Shown: piece by piece, positions 1-11,400 of the stretch
How positions within the stretch are numbered: position 1 is the stretch's first letter
Layout of the letters: each line of letters opens with the position of its first letter
Assembly: GCA_018262455.1 (NCBI GenBank)
Contig: JAGSPR010000009.1
Coordinates: 1-33,590, forward strand
DNA from: Deltaproteobacteria bacterium
GTDB taxonomy: Bacteria > Myxococcota > Polyangia > Haliangiales > Haliangiaceae
DNA: 33,590 nt
Reading direction: 5' to 3'
Position numbers and translations under genes: made by a program
The notes under the pieces: model-generated
Database searches by the model: none
The model's input: only the letters and a program-made list of their open reading frames with translations
Told to the model about the DNA's origin: nothing

Positions 1-39
1 GATGTCGAGGTGGATGTCGACGTGGATGTCGACGTCGAG
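1..39 (+). repeat. 12-bp tandem repeat coding Asp-Val
   Basis: About three in-frame copies of a 12-bp unit (GTGGATGTCGAC and close variants) encode alternating Asp-Val residues at the very left edge. The array may continue outside the window. It lies inside the coding frame of the first TPR gene and leads into a Pro/Ala-rich stretch, so it probably encodes a disordered linker. It may also vary in length between strains, which is inference. Confidence 0.6.
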
Positions 40-3000
40 CCGGCCGAGCCGGCCCCGATCCCGCCGCCACCCCCGCGGCCGATCCCGCGGGCGCCGACGT
101 TGGCGGGGATCGCGATGGCGCCGCCGCCGATCCCGGGGGCTCGCCCCGTCGCGGTCGTGCCTCCGCGTCCCCCGACGGTGCGCATCCCGGCGCTCGGTGC
201 GCGCCCCTCGGTCCCACGCTTGACCCCGCCGGCGATGCCCACGGTCACCATGCCGGCCATCGCGCCGGCCATGGCGATCCCGCCACCGGCGATCGCCGTC
301 CCGCCTCGTGAGGCGGACGAGCCCGCCCCCGCGCGACCGCGCGCTGTCACGGGCGCTCCGCCAATCCCCGGTTCTTCGATCGCCGAGAACGACCTCGAGA
401 TCCCGTCGCCCGACATGTCCCTGGCGCATGAGGGCATGGAGGTCTCGACCGGGATCGCGAACATCGTCGTCGATCAACCGCTCGAAGCGCACCTCGATTC
501 GCCCACGGTGATCGATCGCGCCCTGTCCGAGCTCGGCGATGCCGGCAGCGAACAGCGCGCCACCGCGATGGCGAACGAGCTCGCAGCGACCACCGACGCG
601 GCCGCCGCCGCGTTCCTCGCCTACGAGCTCGGCGAGCATTGCGAACGACGGCTCGCCGACGAGGCGAGCGCCGTCAAGGCCTACGGCCGCGCGCTCACGC
701 TCGATCCATCGCTGCGGCCGAACCTGTGGGCGATCCGCCGGGTGTTCTATCGCCGGGCGCTGTGGCCGAACCTGGTCAAGCTGATCTCCGCCGAGGTCGA
801 GTACGCGCGCGACGATCTCGAGCGCGCGGATCTGCTGCTCGAGAAGGCCCGAATTGCCGGCCATCACATGGCCGATCTGGCAGAGGCCCGGGCTGCACTC
901 GACGAGGCGGTCCGGATCTCGCCGGCGCATCAGGGTGCGTTGCTCGAGCTCGAGCGGATCGTCGCGAAGGCCGGGGACGTGCCGGCGCTGCTCGACGTCT
1001 GGGAGCTGCTCGCCGAGGCCGTCGAGCAGCCTGCGCGCAAGGCCAGCTACTGGCTCGAGGTTGGCCGGGCCGCGGCTTCGACCGCGGGCGGCAAGGACTA
1101 CCCGCGCGCGCAGGAGGCGTTCGAGCGCGCCTCGGGGCTCATCACCTACGGGCCGGCGGCCGAGCGTCTCGCCCGCGAGCGGCTCCGCATCGCCGACCAA
1201 CACGGTGCGACCGAAGACATCAACGCCGCGATCGAGAAGCTCGTGACGTTGCTCCTGGCAGCCTTCGGTCCCGCGGGCCCGGGAGAGGCGACGCAATCGC
1301 CGAGCGAGGTCAGCACCGGGCGCGCGACCCAGATCCGCCGCGAGGTGGTCGCGCTGCGCAGACGGCAGGCCCAGTTCGCACGCGCCGAGGCGCCCGGTCT
1401 CGCGTGGGACATGCTGCAGCTCGCGCTCGCGCTTGCCCCGGGCGAGCCCCTGCTGCTCGCGGATCTCACCGAGCTCGCCGAGGAGCTGGGACGGTACGAG
1501 GATCTCGCGGAGCTGGTGCAGAGCTGGCAGGCCGTCGAGGCCGACCCAGGCCGCGCGATGGCGCTGTCGATCCGGCGTGCCGATGCGCTGCTGCGTGGCG
1601 GCCAACGCGATCAGGCGCGCGCCCTGCTTGCATCGCTCGAAGCGAGTGCGGCCGGCTTCATCGTGCTCACCTCGGCGGCGGAGCGCGATGCGCTCGGACG
1701 TTCGAGCGCACCCGATCTCGCGAAGACGTACGTCGCCGCCGGGCAAGCCGCGTTGCTCGGTAGCTGGCTTGGCCCCGGTCAGGCGCCTGTGCCGGATCCC
1801 GGCGCGGCCGCGGCGCTGTTCGTCCAGGCCGCGCAGCTCCTCGCGTACGAGGTGGGTGGCCAGGAAGCCATCGACGAAGCACGCAGCGCGCTCGGCAAGG
1901 CGCTCGAGGCCGTGCCCGGCTATCCACCCGCGCTCGAAGCGCTCACCGAGCTCGATGATGCCACCGGCCGCGTCGCGGAGGCGCTCGCACGGCTCACCGC
2001 GGCGGCCCAACAGACCCACGGCGATGACCGACGCGCGATCTACGAGCGCGCGATCCGGCTCGCTCGTAGCCACAGCGACCTCGAAGCAACGCTCGAGCTC
2101 GAACGCGCGCTGGCCGAGCTAGCACCCTCGGATCTGGCACTGCGCTGGCGACTCGAGTCGACGCTCGCGCAGCTCGGCCGTGATGACGAGCGCGCCCAGA
2201 TCCTCACCGGGCTTGGCGCGGAGGAGACCGACCCGACGCGGCGCGGGACCGCGCTCGTCGCGGCTGCGCGGCTGCGCGAGCGCGCAGGCTCGGTAGAGGT
2301 CGCGACCGACCTGTACCGCCAGGTGCTCGTGCTGTGGCCCGACGACACATTCGCTCGCGAGTCGCTGATCGACCTGCTGCGCGCGCAGGAGCGATGGACC
2401 GAGCTGGTGACCGAGCGTCGCGCCGAGGCGCGAGGGTTGCCCGATGGGGCCGCGGCGCGACGCGCGCTGCGAGAGGCTGCGTGGATCCTGGAGGTGCGGC
2501 TTGGCGATCATGCGTCGGCCGCCCAGATCTACAACGAGTGGCTGGTGCGGGTGCCCGATGACCGCACCGCCCTCGAAGGCGTTGCGCGCTGCCGGGCCGC
2601 GTTCGGTGACCGGCTCGGCGAGGTAGTCGCGCGGCGTGCGATTGCCGAGCTCGATGCGAGCTCCGAGACCCAGTGGCTCCTGGGGAGTGCACTCGAGCGC
2701 GCTGGCCAGTTCGACGATGCCGTGGAAGTGTTCCGGGCGCTCTCGATGCGCGACGAGGCTTCGGTGGCTGCCACGAGTGCCGCACTCGCGTTGGCCGATC
2801 TCGCCGCCGGGCGCGCCGACACGGTGATGCGCGTTGAAGCCACCGCGACGCTGGCCGGGCGGACCACCGAGCCACGGCTCGGTGCGGCCCTCGCCGAAGA
2901 CAGCGGGTGGATGTACGCACTCGTGCTCGAGGACTTCGAGCGAGCACAGCAGTCGTTCGGGGCCGCGATCACCCTCGAGCCTCGCCGGGGCGGAGCACTG

Positions 3001-5448
3001 CTCGGCGCGGCGCTCGTGGCGGCGCGCCGTGGCGATCTCGAAGAGCTCTCCGCGGCCTACGACGGGCTCGCGGCGTCGGTGCAGATGCCCGACGCCGCCG
3101 CTGCCCTCCATCTCCGGGCAGCCGCCACCGCGGCCGCGAACGGTGACCTCGAGCTCGCGAACCAACGAGTCGCTGCCGCGCGGCTGGCGGCTCCCGACGA
3201 TACCAGCGCGCTGCTCGTGCTCGCCGAGACCACGGCGACCCCTCAGGTCGATCGCGACGCCAGCGAGTCTGCCGACGGGGAGGGCGCTGCCGCTGCGATC
3301 GAGCGCCTGCTCGATCGCGCGGAGGTCCTCGAGATGCGCGCCGCGCTCGCCGACGACCCCACCGCGCGCGCGTCGTGGGAGCTCGACCGCGCCGAGGCCC
3401 TGGAGCTGGCAGGCCGGCTGCGCGAGGCCGGCATCGTCGTCGCGGCGGTGCTCAAGACCCAGTCCGGGGATGTGCGCGCACTCGAGGCCCTGCGGCGGAT
3501 GGCCAAGCGCGCCGGCGACGACCAGACCTGGGCCCAGGCCAGCTACCAACTCGCGCGCGTGCTCGGCGATCCGGCCGGCAAGCTCGCGCTGCTGCGCGAT
3601 GCCGCGAGCGTTTTCGATCAGAGCTCCGCGCCAAATGCCACGGAGCTCGCCCTCGCGATCTACAAGCGGATCCTCGTCGTCGATCCGGGCGCAGTCGAGC
3701 ACGACCGGCTACTCGATCTGCTGCGCGAGAAGGCGGATGTCCTCGGACTCACGACCGCACTCACCGAACGGCTGACCTGGCTCGAAGCAGAGCAGCAGGA
3801 CGCGACACGCGATCATGAGATGGTCCCGCTGCTGCTCGAACGTGCCACCGTGGTGCACGGGATGGGCGACTCCGGCGCCGCGATGGCCGATCTCGACGCG
3901 TTGCTCGATCGCGCGGCGAGCCACGTCGAGGCGCTTCGGTTCCGCGCCGACCTCGCCTTCAACGCGGGCGAGGTCGAGCTCGCGGTGTCGCTGTGGCGGC
4001 GCTGCATCGCGGCCGAGACCCGGCCCAGGCGACGTGCCGAGATCGAGCTCCAGCTCTCGCAAGTGCTCGCCGAGAACGTCAACGACCTCGCCGGTGCGAT
4101 CGAGAACCTCGAGCGCGTGGTCGAGGCCAACCCCGACGATCTCCTGCTGCGCGAGCGCTTGCTCGGGCTGTGCCTGCGGGTGAACGACTGGGACCGGGCA
4201 ACGCGCGAGCTCCGCGCGCTCGCGCGACTCCGGCCGACGCCCCAGGACCAGGCGCGCGACGAGCTGCGGCTCGCGCTGATGCTGCGCGACCGCCTGAACG
4301 ACCGCCAAGCGGCGACGCTCGCGCTCGAGCGCGCAAGCTCGCTCGATCCGCTCAACCTCGACATCGTTCGCGAGCTCTCCGAGCTGGTCGAGCCCACCGC
4401 ACGCGCGCAGCTCCTCTCCGGTACCGTTGCAGCGTTCCGCGCGTCGATCATGCAGAACGCGAAGTCCGCCGTGCTTTACGAGCGGCTCGCGCAGGTCACC
4501 GGCTGGCAGGGCGACACCGACGCTCGCTGGCTCGCGCTCGTCGGACTCGAGTCCCTGGGAACGCCGTCGGCCGATCAGCGCCAGGTGCTCGAGCAGGGGC
4601 GTCACCGGATCGGCGTGCCGACCCAACACGTGTTCGACGACCACGCGCTGCGCGCGATCCGTGGTCCGTCTGGCGGACCGCTCGCCGAGCTGTGGCGCGC
4701 GATCGCGCCGGCGGTCCAGGTCGCGACCGGCGTCGACGCGGGCAAGCTCGGGTTCTCCCGTGGCGATCGAGTGGCGCTGAAGAAGCTGGGCGACAAGTAC
4801 GAGCCGCTCGCGACCGCGCTTGCCTGCTTCCGGATCGAGGAGATCGAGATCTACATCAGCGCGGCACGAGGCGGGGTTGCACGCGCCCTCGCTGCGGAGA
4901 CTCCGATCCTGTGCCTCGGCGCCGACGTGGCGGCCGCGAAGATGCCGCACCAGCGCTGGCTGCTCGGCCGTACGGTCGCGACGCTCGCCGAGGGGTTCGC
5001 GACCCTGCCGGATCTGCGCGAACCCGAGCTCGGGTGGACGATCGTCGCAGCGCTGCGAGCCGCCGAGGTGGCGGTCCCGGCCGGCATCGCCGAGGAGGTC
5101 ACCGGCGAGGACGCGAGCATCGCGGATCGCACGAAGCTCCTCAAGAAGGAGCTGAACCGCAAGGCGCGGACGACCATCGCGCAACTCGTCCAGCAGCAGG
5201 CGAGCAGCGTCGTCGACATCGCTGGGTTCCGCCGCAACGCCCTCGCGGTAGGCCATCGCGCCGGCCTGGCGTGGGCGGGAGATCTGGCGGTGGCGCTGGC
5301 GCAGCTCGACGTCGGCAAGGGCGGCAAGTCGATCACCGACAGCCCGGTCGCGCTCGAGCTCACGGGGTGGTCGGTCTCCGAGGAACACACGAGGTTGCGC
5401 GAGGCTCTCGGGATTGCCCTCCAGGCCGGGCCGAAAGGCGTGCGATGA
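1..5448 (+). CDS. Giant TPR-repeat protein, 5'-truncated by window edge
   Basis: The frame is open to the left edge, so the true start lies upstream; the GTG at position 10 sits inside an Asp-Val repeat and is not evidence for a start. At least 1815 residues are visible. The first ~170 are Asp-Val then Pro/Ala-rich and probably disordered. From about residue 195 to 1500 there are many helical TPR-like repeats with spaced Ala, Leu and 'P(D/G)D' turns, for example around 2300-2400 and 4090-4190. The last ~260 residues (from about 4690) form a distinct domain containing FSRGDR, EIEIYISA and HRAGLAWAGDL, which reappears in the next gene. TPR proteins are protein-protein scaffolds; no catalytic motif is seen. 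Its stop overlaps the next ATG (ATGA at 5445-5448), indicating translational coupling. No transmembrane segment is seen in the visible part. Specific function unknown. Confidence 0.9.
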   Translation, partial: DVEVDVDVDVDVEPAEPAPIPPPPPRPIPRAPTLAGIAMAPPPIPGARPVAVVPPRPPTVRIPALGARPSVPRLTPPAMPTVTMPAIAPAMAIPPPAIAVPPREADEPAPARPRAVTGAPPIPGSSIAENDLEIPSPDMSLAHEGMEVSTGIANIVVDQPLEAHLDSPTVIDRALSELGDAGSEQRATAMANELAATTDAAAAAFLAYELGEHCERRLADEASAVKAYGRALTLDPSLRPNLWAIRRVFYRRALWPNLVKLISAEVEYARDDLERADLLLEKARIAGHHMADLAEARAALDEAVRISPAHQGALLELERIVAKAGDVPALLDVWELLAEAVEQPARKASYWLEVGRAAASTAGGKDYPRAQEAFERASGLITYGPAAERLARERLRIADQHGATEDINAAIEKLVTLLLAAFGPAGPGEATQSPSEVSTGRATQIRREVVALRRRQAQFARAEAPGLAWDMLQLALALAPGEPLLLADLTELAEELGRYEDLAELVQSWQAVEADPGRAMALSIRRADALLRGGQRDQARALLASLEASAAGFIVLTSAAERDALGRSSAPDLAKTYVAAGQAALLGSWLGPGQAPVPDPGAAAALFVQAAQLLAYEVGGQEAIDEARSALGKALEAVPGYPPALEALTELDDATGRVAEALARLTAAAQQTHGDDRRAIYERAIRLARSHSDLEATLELERALAELAPSDLALRWRLESTLAQLGRDDERAQILTGLGAEETDPTRRGTALVAAARLRERAGSVEVATDLYRQVLVLWPDDTFARESLIDLLRAQERWTELVTERRAEARGLPDGAAARRALREAAWILEVRLGDHASAAQIYNEWLVRVPDDRTALEGVARCRAAFGDRLGEVVARRAIAELDASSETQWLLGSALERAGQFDDAVEVFRALSMRDEASVAATSAALALADLAAGRADTVMRVEATATLAGRTTEPRLGAALAEDSGWMYALVLEDFERAQQSFGAAITLEPRRGGALLGAALVAARRGDLEELSAAYDGLAASVQMPDAAAALHLRAAATAAANGDLELANQRVAAARLAAPDDTSALLVLAETTATPQVDRDASESADGEGAAAAIERLLDRAEVLEMRAALADDPTARASWELDRAEALELAGRLREAGIVVAAVLKTQSGDVRALEALRRMAKRAGDDQTWAQASYQLARVLGDPAGKLALLRDAASVFDQSSAPNATELALAIYKRILVVDPGAVEHDRLLDLLREKADVLGLTTALTERLTWLEAEQQDATRDHEMVPLLLERATVVHGMGDSGAAMADLDALLDRAASHVEALRFRADLAFNAGEVELAVSLWRRCIAAETRPRRRAEIELQLSQVLAENVNDLAGAIENLERVVEANPDDLLLRERLLGLCLRVNDWDRATRELRALARLRPTPQDQARDELRLALMLRDRLNDRQAATLALERASSLDPLNLDIVRELSELVEPTARAQLLSGTVAAFRASIMQNAKSAVLYERLAQVTGWQGDTDARWLALVGLESLGTPSADQRQVLEQGRHRIGVPTQHVFDDHALRAIRGPSGGPLAELWRAIAPAVQVATGVDAGKLGFSRGDRVALKKLGDKYEPLATALACFRIEEIEIYISAARGGVARALAAETPILCLGADVAAAKMPHQRWLLGRTVATLAEGFATLPDLREPELGWTIVAALRAAEVAVPAGIAEEVTGEDASIADRTKLLKKELNRKARTTIAQLVQQQASSVVDIAGFRRNALAVGHRAGLAWAGDLAVALAQLDVGKGGKSITDSPVALELTGWSVSEEHTRLREALGIALQAGPKGVR

Positions 5449-8400
5449 CGGTGCCCGGCGGCAAGCCACCGAAGAACCCCAAGGGCTTCCTTGGCGACGA
5501 CGATATGCTGTCGGAGCTCGACGCGTGGGACGCGACGTTCGATGCGTTGCACGGGCCTGACGGCGGCGATCCGCCGACGGCACCGGTGATGGACTGGCCG
5601 CCCGCCGCCGAACCGCTGAAACCGACGGTGGATCCCACCGTGGTCTCACGGGCGGCTCCGTCCGATGAGAGTGCGACTTTCGACGACTTCGAGCTGAGCT
5701 CGGATCTCGAAGCCCAGCTGACGCTCGACAATGCGCTCGAGGAGGACAGCGCCTCGGATCACGAGGACGGGCTCCTCACGACGACGGCCGACCGGTTGGC
5801 GATCGATCTAGGAGAGACCGACTTCTCCGACGTGGGTGCGAAGGCCCCCCCCGCCGCGCTCAGTGATCTGCTCGGTCGCAGCCCCAGCCGGGCCCCCGGC
5901 AGCGCGACGCGGCCACCCGACGTCGACTCCGAACCCGACGCCGACGAGGACGCGATCTACACCTCGGCGGCGCGCAGCCCAGCGGTGCCCGTCAGCGCGA
6001 GGCCCGCCGCCCCGATCGTGCCGCCACCGGTGGCCGAGCGCCGCACGCCGGCCATCGTCCGCCGCGTCGCGCCACAGCCGATCCCGAACCCACGCCAGGC
6101 CGAACCATCGGCGGACGACGACCTGGACGACTCGTTCGGGAACCAGACCCGGATCATCGCCAGCGACGAGATCGAGATCCACGCCTCGGCGTCGCGATCG
6201 ATGCAGGCGGTGGCGCCGCCGCCCGCGGTCGAAGAAGACGCCTACGATGACATCGAGATCGAGGCTGCCGAGCCTCCGGGCGCCGCCGCATCCGCGAGCG
6301 AACCACCCGCGCAGCGTCGGACCGCCCACCTCGTGCGGCGGGCCGATACCCAGAGCCGTCCACCGCTGATCCGCCCCGGGTCCTCGGGGCCGATCATCGA
6401 GATCAATGCGGACGAGTCGGATCCGGAGCTCGCGATCGGGGTCGAGCAGCCGGAATATGACTTCTCCGATGTCGCGGCGTCGGTCGGCGCAGCCGACAGC
6501 GACCTCGAGTTGCTGGTCGACCTCCGGGTCACAGGAGAGCGCCCCGAGCCCGACCTCACTCTCGACGAAGTGGAGGAGATCCGGATCGAGCTATCAGCGC
6601 CCGCCTCGGAGCTCGACGGACTCGAGGACTTTTCGGACTTCCAGGACGCGGGGAGCTCGGCGGTCGAGCTGACCATTCCGGGCGAGCGTGGCCTGCCGCT
6701 GCAGCTCGATGGTTCCATCGAGCCCGAGGACTCCGGCTCGATCCGACCGTCAGCGCTGGTCGAACTGTATCCGCGGGTCAAGACGCCGACCTCGGTGCCG
6801 CCGATCCGGCCGCGCTCGGTCCGGCTGCAGACGCCGATGCCCGTCGAGGTCGCGACGGTGAACGAGATCGAGCCCACGCTCGATCTTGACTCCGCTGGGC
6901 GCGCCTGGCCCGTGCAGCTCGCGCCGCTCGCCAGCGTCGTGCTCGACGAGGCGTCCGCGCAGGCGTTGCTCGTCTACGAGCGCGAGGTCACCACGCTCGA
7001 CGACAGCGCCACGTCGGCCGCACTTCGCATCGAAGCAGGTCGACTTTGCGAGCGGCTCAGCGATGGTGAGCGCGCACGCGTGCACTACGACGCCGCCTTG
7101 CTTGCCGATCCACGTGCGACCACGGCACTCCGCGGCCTGCGCCGGATCGCGCGCGCGGCCGGCGACCTGGAAGAGGCGACACGCCACCTCGACACCGAGA
7201 TCGCCGTCGCGGGCGCCCTCGAGCGGCGTCCGCTCAGCCACTACCGAGTCGATCTGCTGATGGCGAGCGGCGAGCAGGACCTCGCGCGGGTCGCGGCCGG
7301 CGAGATCCTCGACAGCGCTCCCTCGGACATCCGCGCGTTGCTCGCCCAGCTCGAGCTCGCGTTCCTCGACGGTCGCGCCGACGAGTTCGGCGTCGCGCTC
7401 GAGCAGATCGCGCACGCGGTCAGCGACAACGAGCTCCGCGCAGCCGTGCAAGCCGTCCGCGGCACGCTCGCCGCACACCACAACGACACCGCCGCCGCGG
7501 CGAGCTGGTTCGTCGCTGCCGCGCAGGCCGACCCGTCCGCGATCGCGGCGCAGCTCGGCGCCGTGCGCCACGCTGCCGCGCAGGCCGATGGCGATGCCGC
7601 GAGTCGCGCACTGCTCGAAGTGGCCCGGCAGATCGAGGCCAGCGATCCGATCACCGCCGCCGCCGCCGCGGTGCGAGCACAACAGTGGTCCCGCGCCGCA
7701 TCGGGCGTCATGCCCAAGGATCGCGCGGCGGTTGCCGCCGCTGCCGCCGCGCTCGCGACCGCGTCGGCCCCCTCGGATCCGCTCGTGGCCCGGCTCGCCG
7801 CCGAGACCGCGGCTGCCGGGGGAGACCCGACCGTCACCGGCGCAGCGTTCGCGCACTGGGCTGCCTGCGCGAGGGCGCCGGCGGAGCGTGCCTACGCCGC
7901 GGCCCGCGCGGCCGAGCTCGATCCAGCGCACGCCTCCGAGCTCTGGGCGAGCGTGATCTCGCTCGATCCAGGCGACGACTACGCCGCGGCGCAGCTGCGA
8001 ACCGCGCATGTCACCTCGGAGGCGACGCAGGCCGCGATCGATGTCGACCTGGCAACGGCGGAGGATGTCGAGCGCGACCGCGCGCGGCTGCGCGCCGCCT
8101 ACGGGCTGATCGCGCAGGGCCAGCTCGACGCTGCGATCGATGTGCTGACGAAGGGGAGGGCCGCGCGCCCGGTCTCGGTCGCGATCGGCGAGGCGCTCGG
8201 CGAGGCCCTGGCAGCCGCGGGCAAGTGGACCGAGCGCGCCCAGCTCTTCGCCGAGCTCGCGCGTCAGCCCGGCGAGCAGCTCGACGGCGAGGTCGCCCAG
8301 CTGCGCAGCGCGATCGCGTGGGAGGAAGCGGTCGGCGCGGCGGCGGCGCTGGAAGGCTCCGAAGCGCCAAGTCTCGACGATCTCCAGCGCATCACCGCGC

Positions 8401-11400
8401 AGGCGCTCGAAGCGTGGGAGCGCGTGCTCGAGCTCAGCCCGGGCAACCCGACCGGACAGGCCGCGGCCCTGGTACTCGCGAACCGGCTTGGCGATGGCGA
8501 GGTGATCGCGGAGGCCCTGGCGCGTGCTCAGGCAGCCGAGCGCACGCCCCTGGCCGCCGCGAGCCTCGCGTTCCGGCGCATCCGGCTGGTCGCCGACGAT
8601 CTCGCGCGATCCGACGCGCTGCTGCGCGACATCCATCCGCTCGACGATCCTCGCCGCACCGTCGCGCTCGTCATCGCAGCCGCTCGCGCCGGCGAGCTCG
8701 GCGAGGCCGCGGCAGCGCTCGAGGAGCGGGCGAATCATCTCGACGCACGCACCGCCGCCACCGAGATCGCCGCGCTCCGGTTGCGCGCCGCGCAGCTCGC
8801 CCTCGACGCGAACGATGCACCGCGCGCGATGCGGCTGCTCCAGCAGGTCGAGGCTGCGTTGCCCAACCTCCGGGTCGTTCGCGATCTGCTGGCGGCTGCG
8901 AGCCGGCGCGCCGGCGATCGGCCCGCGGCCCCACCGGTCCGCCGCAGCGAGCCGGCCATCGGAGCATCGTCCGCGGATGCGTTCGTACGCGCCGTTCGCG
9001 ATGCCGACCTCTCGCTGGCGCACGGCGATGCGGCGGCCGCGCTCGCGCTCTACCAGCGCGCGCTCGAGATCAATCCCGGCGATCCGCTCGCGATCGTCCC
9101 GCTCGTACGCATCGCGACCGAGCTCCGCGAGCCGACCGCGATCACCGGCCTGGCGCTCGCACAGCTGCGCGCGGCCCAGGACGCTGGAGACCACGTCGCC
9201 AAGGCCGTCGCCTACGAGCTGCTCGCGCAGATCGACTCGGATCTCCGCAACGACCCTGGGTCCTCGCAGATCGCGCTCGAGAGCGCGTCGCAGGCCGATC
9301 CGAGCCGGATCGATCTGATGCACCGGCTCGAGCGCGGGTACGCCGCTGACGACGAGATCGCGGAGCTGCTTCGGCTGCGCAAGGCCGAGCTGGAGACACT
9401 CCCCGCCGAGCTCAGCCGCGATCGCGTCGCACTCCAGCTCGACATCGCCGGGCTCGCGACCCGCGACGGCCGCACCGAGATCGAGCTCGCGGAGATGTAT
9501 CGCGGTGTGCTCAAGACCGATCCAGCGGCACGCCTCGCGCTCCTTCACCTCGAAGCGATCGTGCGACGCAGCGGGTTCTCCGACGAGCTCGCGGACGTCG
9601 AGGACAAGATCGCCAGCTACTTCGAAGGCGATCCGAAGACCCAGGCGGCGTTCTGGACGCGGGCAGGCGAGACGCTCGCCGACATCGGCCAGATCGACGC
9701 AGCGGTCCAGCGGTTCGGCCGCGCGGAGGCGGCGTTCCCGGGCCACCTGCCCGCGCTCGAGGGCTGGCGCCAGGCCGCGCTCAAGGGCGGGCTGTGGATC
9801 GATGTCGCCGAGGCCGCGGCCAGGCAGGCCCTGAACGCGCCAGACCTCGCGACCCAGGCAGCGCTCCATCACTTCGCCGGCGTGGCGCTGATGGACAAGG
9901 CGCTGGTCGGCGAGCAGGCGATGGCCGCGTTCCGCCGCGCGCTCGAGGCCAACCCAGGCCACAAGGACGCCTTCCTTCGGCTGCGCATCCTGCTCGAGGA
10001 GGACGCGAACCACGATGACCTCGCCAGCCTGCTCGCGCTTCGGCTCGACGTCGAGACCGATCCTGCCGCGCAGGTGGAGCTCCACCGCGCGCTCGCCGAG
10101 CTGCATCGCAACTTCCTTTCGGATCGCGAGACCGCGACGAAACACTTCCGCGCGATCCTCGAGGCTGAGCCCAATGACCTGCGTTCCCATGCGGCGATCG
10201 CTGATATCGCCTGGGAGCAAGGGAACTGGCAGGAGGCCGCGGACGCGCTGATGGCGCGCGCGCGACTCGAGCGCCAGCCCGACGTCCTCAAGACGCTGTG
10301 CTTTCGACTCGGCTTGATCTACGCAGATCGCCTGGTCGACGGGCCGATGGCGATCAAGGCGTTCCAGCGCGCGCTGACGTACCAGCCGGACGACGAGAAT
10401 ACGCTGACCCGGCTTGCCGATATTGCCGCGCAGATTGGCGAGTGGAAGCTCGCCCTCGGCGCCTGCGAGCGACTCGTCAAGAACGAGAGCGACCCCGATC
10501 GCCGGGTCGCACACCTCCATCGGGTCGCACGGATCTTCAAGGACGGCTTTGGCGACAGGAAGCGCTCGGAGCGCGCGCTGAACCTCGCGCTCGACAGCGC
10601 CCCGACCAACGACCAGGCGCTTCAAGAGCTCGTCCAGTTCTACAAGGACGTCAGTGACCTCACGTCGGTGCGGGTCCACCTCAACCGCGTCGCCGGAGCG
10701 ATGCGCGCTCGCGTCGCGCAGGTGCCACTCGAGGGCGTCCCATACCGCGTGATCGCGCGCGCGATGGCAGCTCGCGCCAACACCAACGTTGCCGGCTCGC
10801 TGCCGATCGCGCGAGCGGCAGCACAGCTCGCCGACCTCCTCGGCGCCGCCGGCGCACCCGAACAGGCGCTCATCAACGAGCCAGCTCAGCCGGACCTCTC
10901 GCAGCTCATGCGTCCCGAGTCCGACGAGGTGCTGTTCCCGCGTGGCGTCCAGCCTGAGCTCCGGCAGATGTTCCAGCTCCTCGGCGATCGGATCGCCAAG
11001 CACGTCGGCGTCAACATCCAGTCGTACGGCGTGTCGCGCGGTGATCGCGCGCGGGGCCGTGACAACCCGGTCGCCGCGGTGGCGCAATCCGTGGCGACCG
11101 CCCTCGGGTACCCCGAGATCGACGTCTACGTCACGACGCGGCAACCGTGGGTGATGATCGCCGAGCCGACCAGCCCGGTGTCGCTGATCCTCGGTTCGTC
11201 GATCGCCGCGATGGGCGGAGATGCGATCCGGTTCGCGGCGGGTGGCGCGCTCAAGCTCGCGCAGGCCTCGATGGCTATCCCGGTGCGCCTGCCAGTGGAG
11301 GAGCTCGGGGTGCTCGTGGTCGCGTTGCTGCGACTGTTCCAGCCGGAGTTTCCGATCCTTGCGGTCGATGCCGAGCTGGTCGCCGTGCAGCACCAGAAGC

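Noticed and set aside
3993..5444. Upstream extension of the second TPR gene into the first
   Set aside because: The extension is Arg/Ala-rich and out of frame with the TPR-coding frame of the first gene; ATG at 5445 in an ATGA overlap is the sensible start.
3709..5649. A 646-aa minus-strand open frame across the first TPR gene
   Set aside because: No recognisable domain, and low-complexity Arg/Glu/Leu content typical of an antisense frame.
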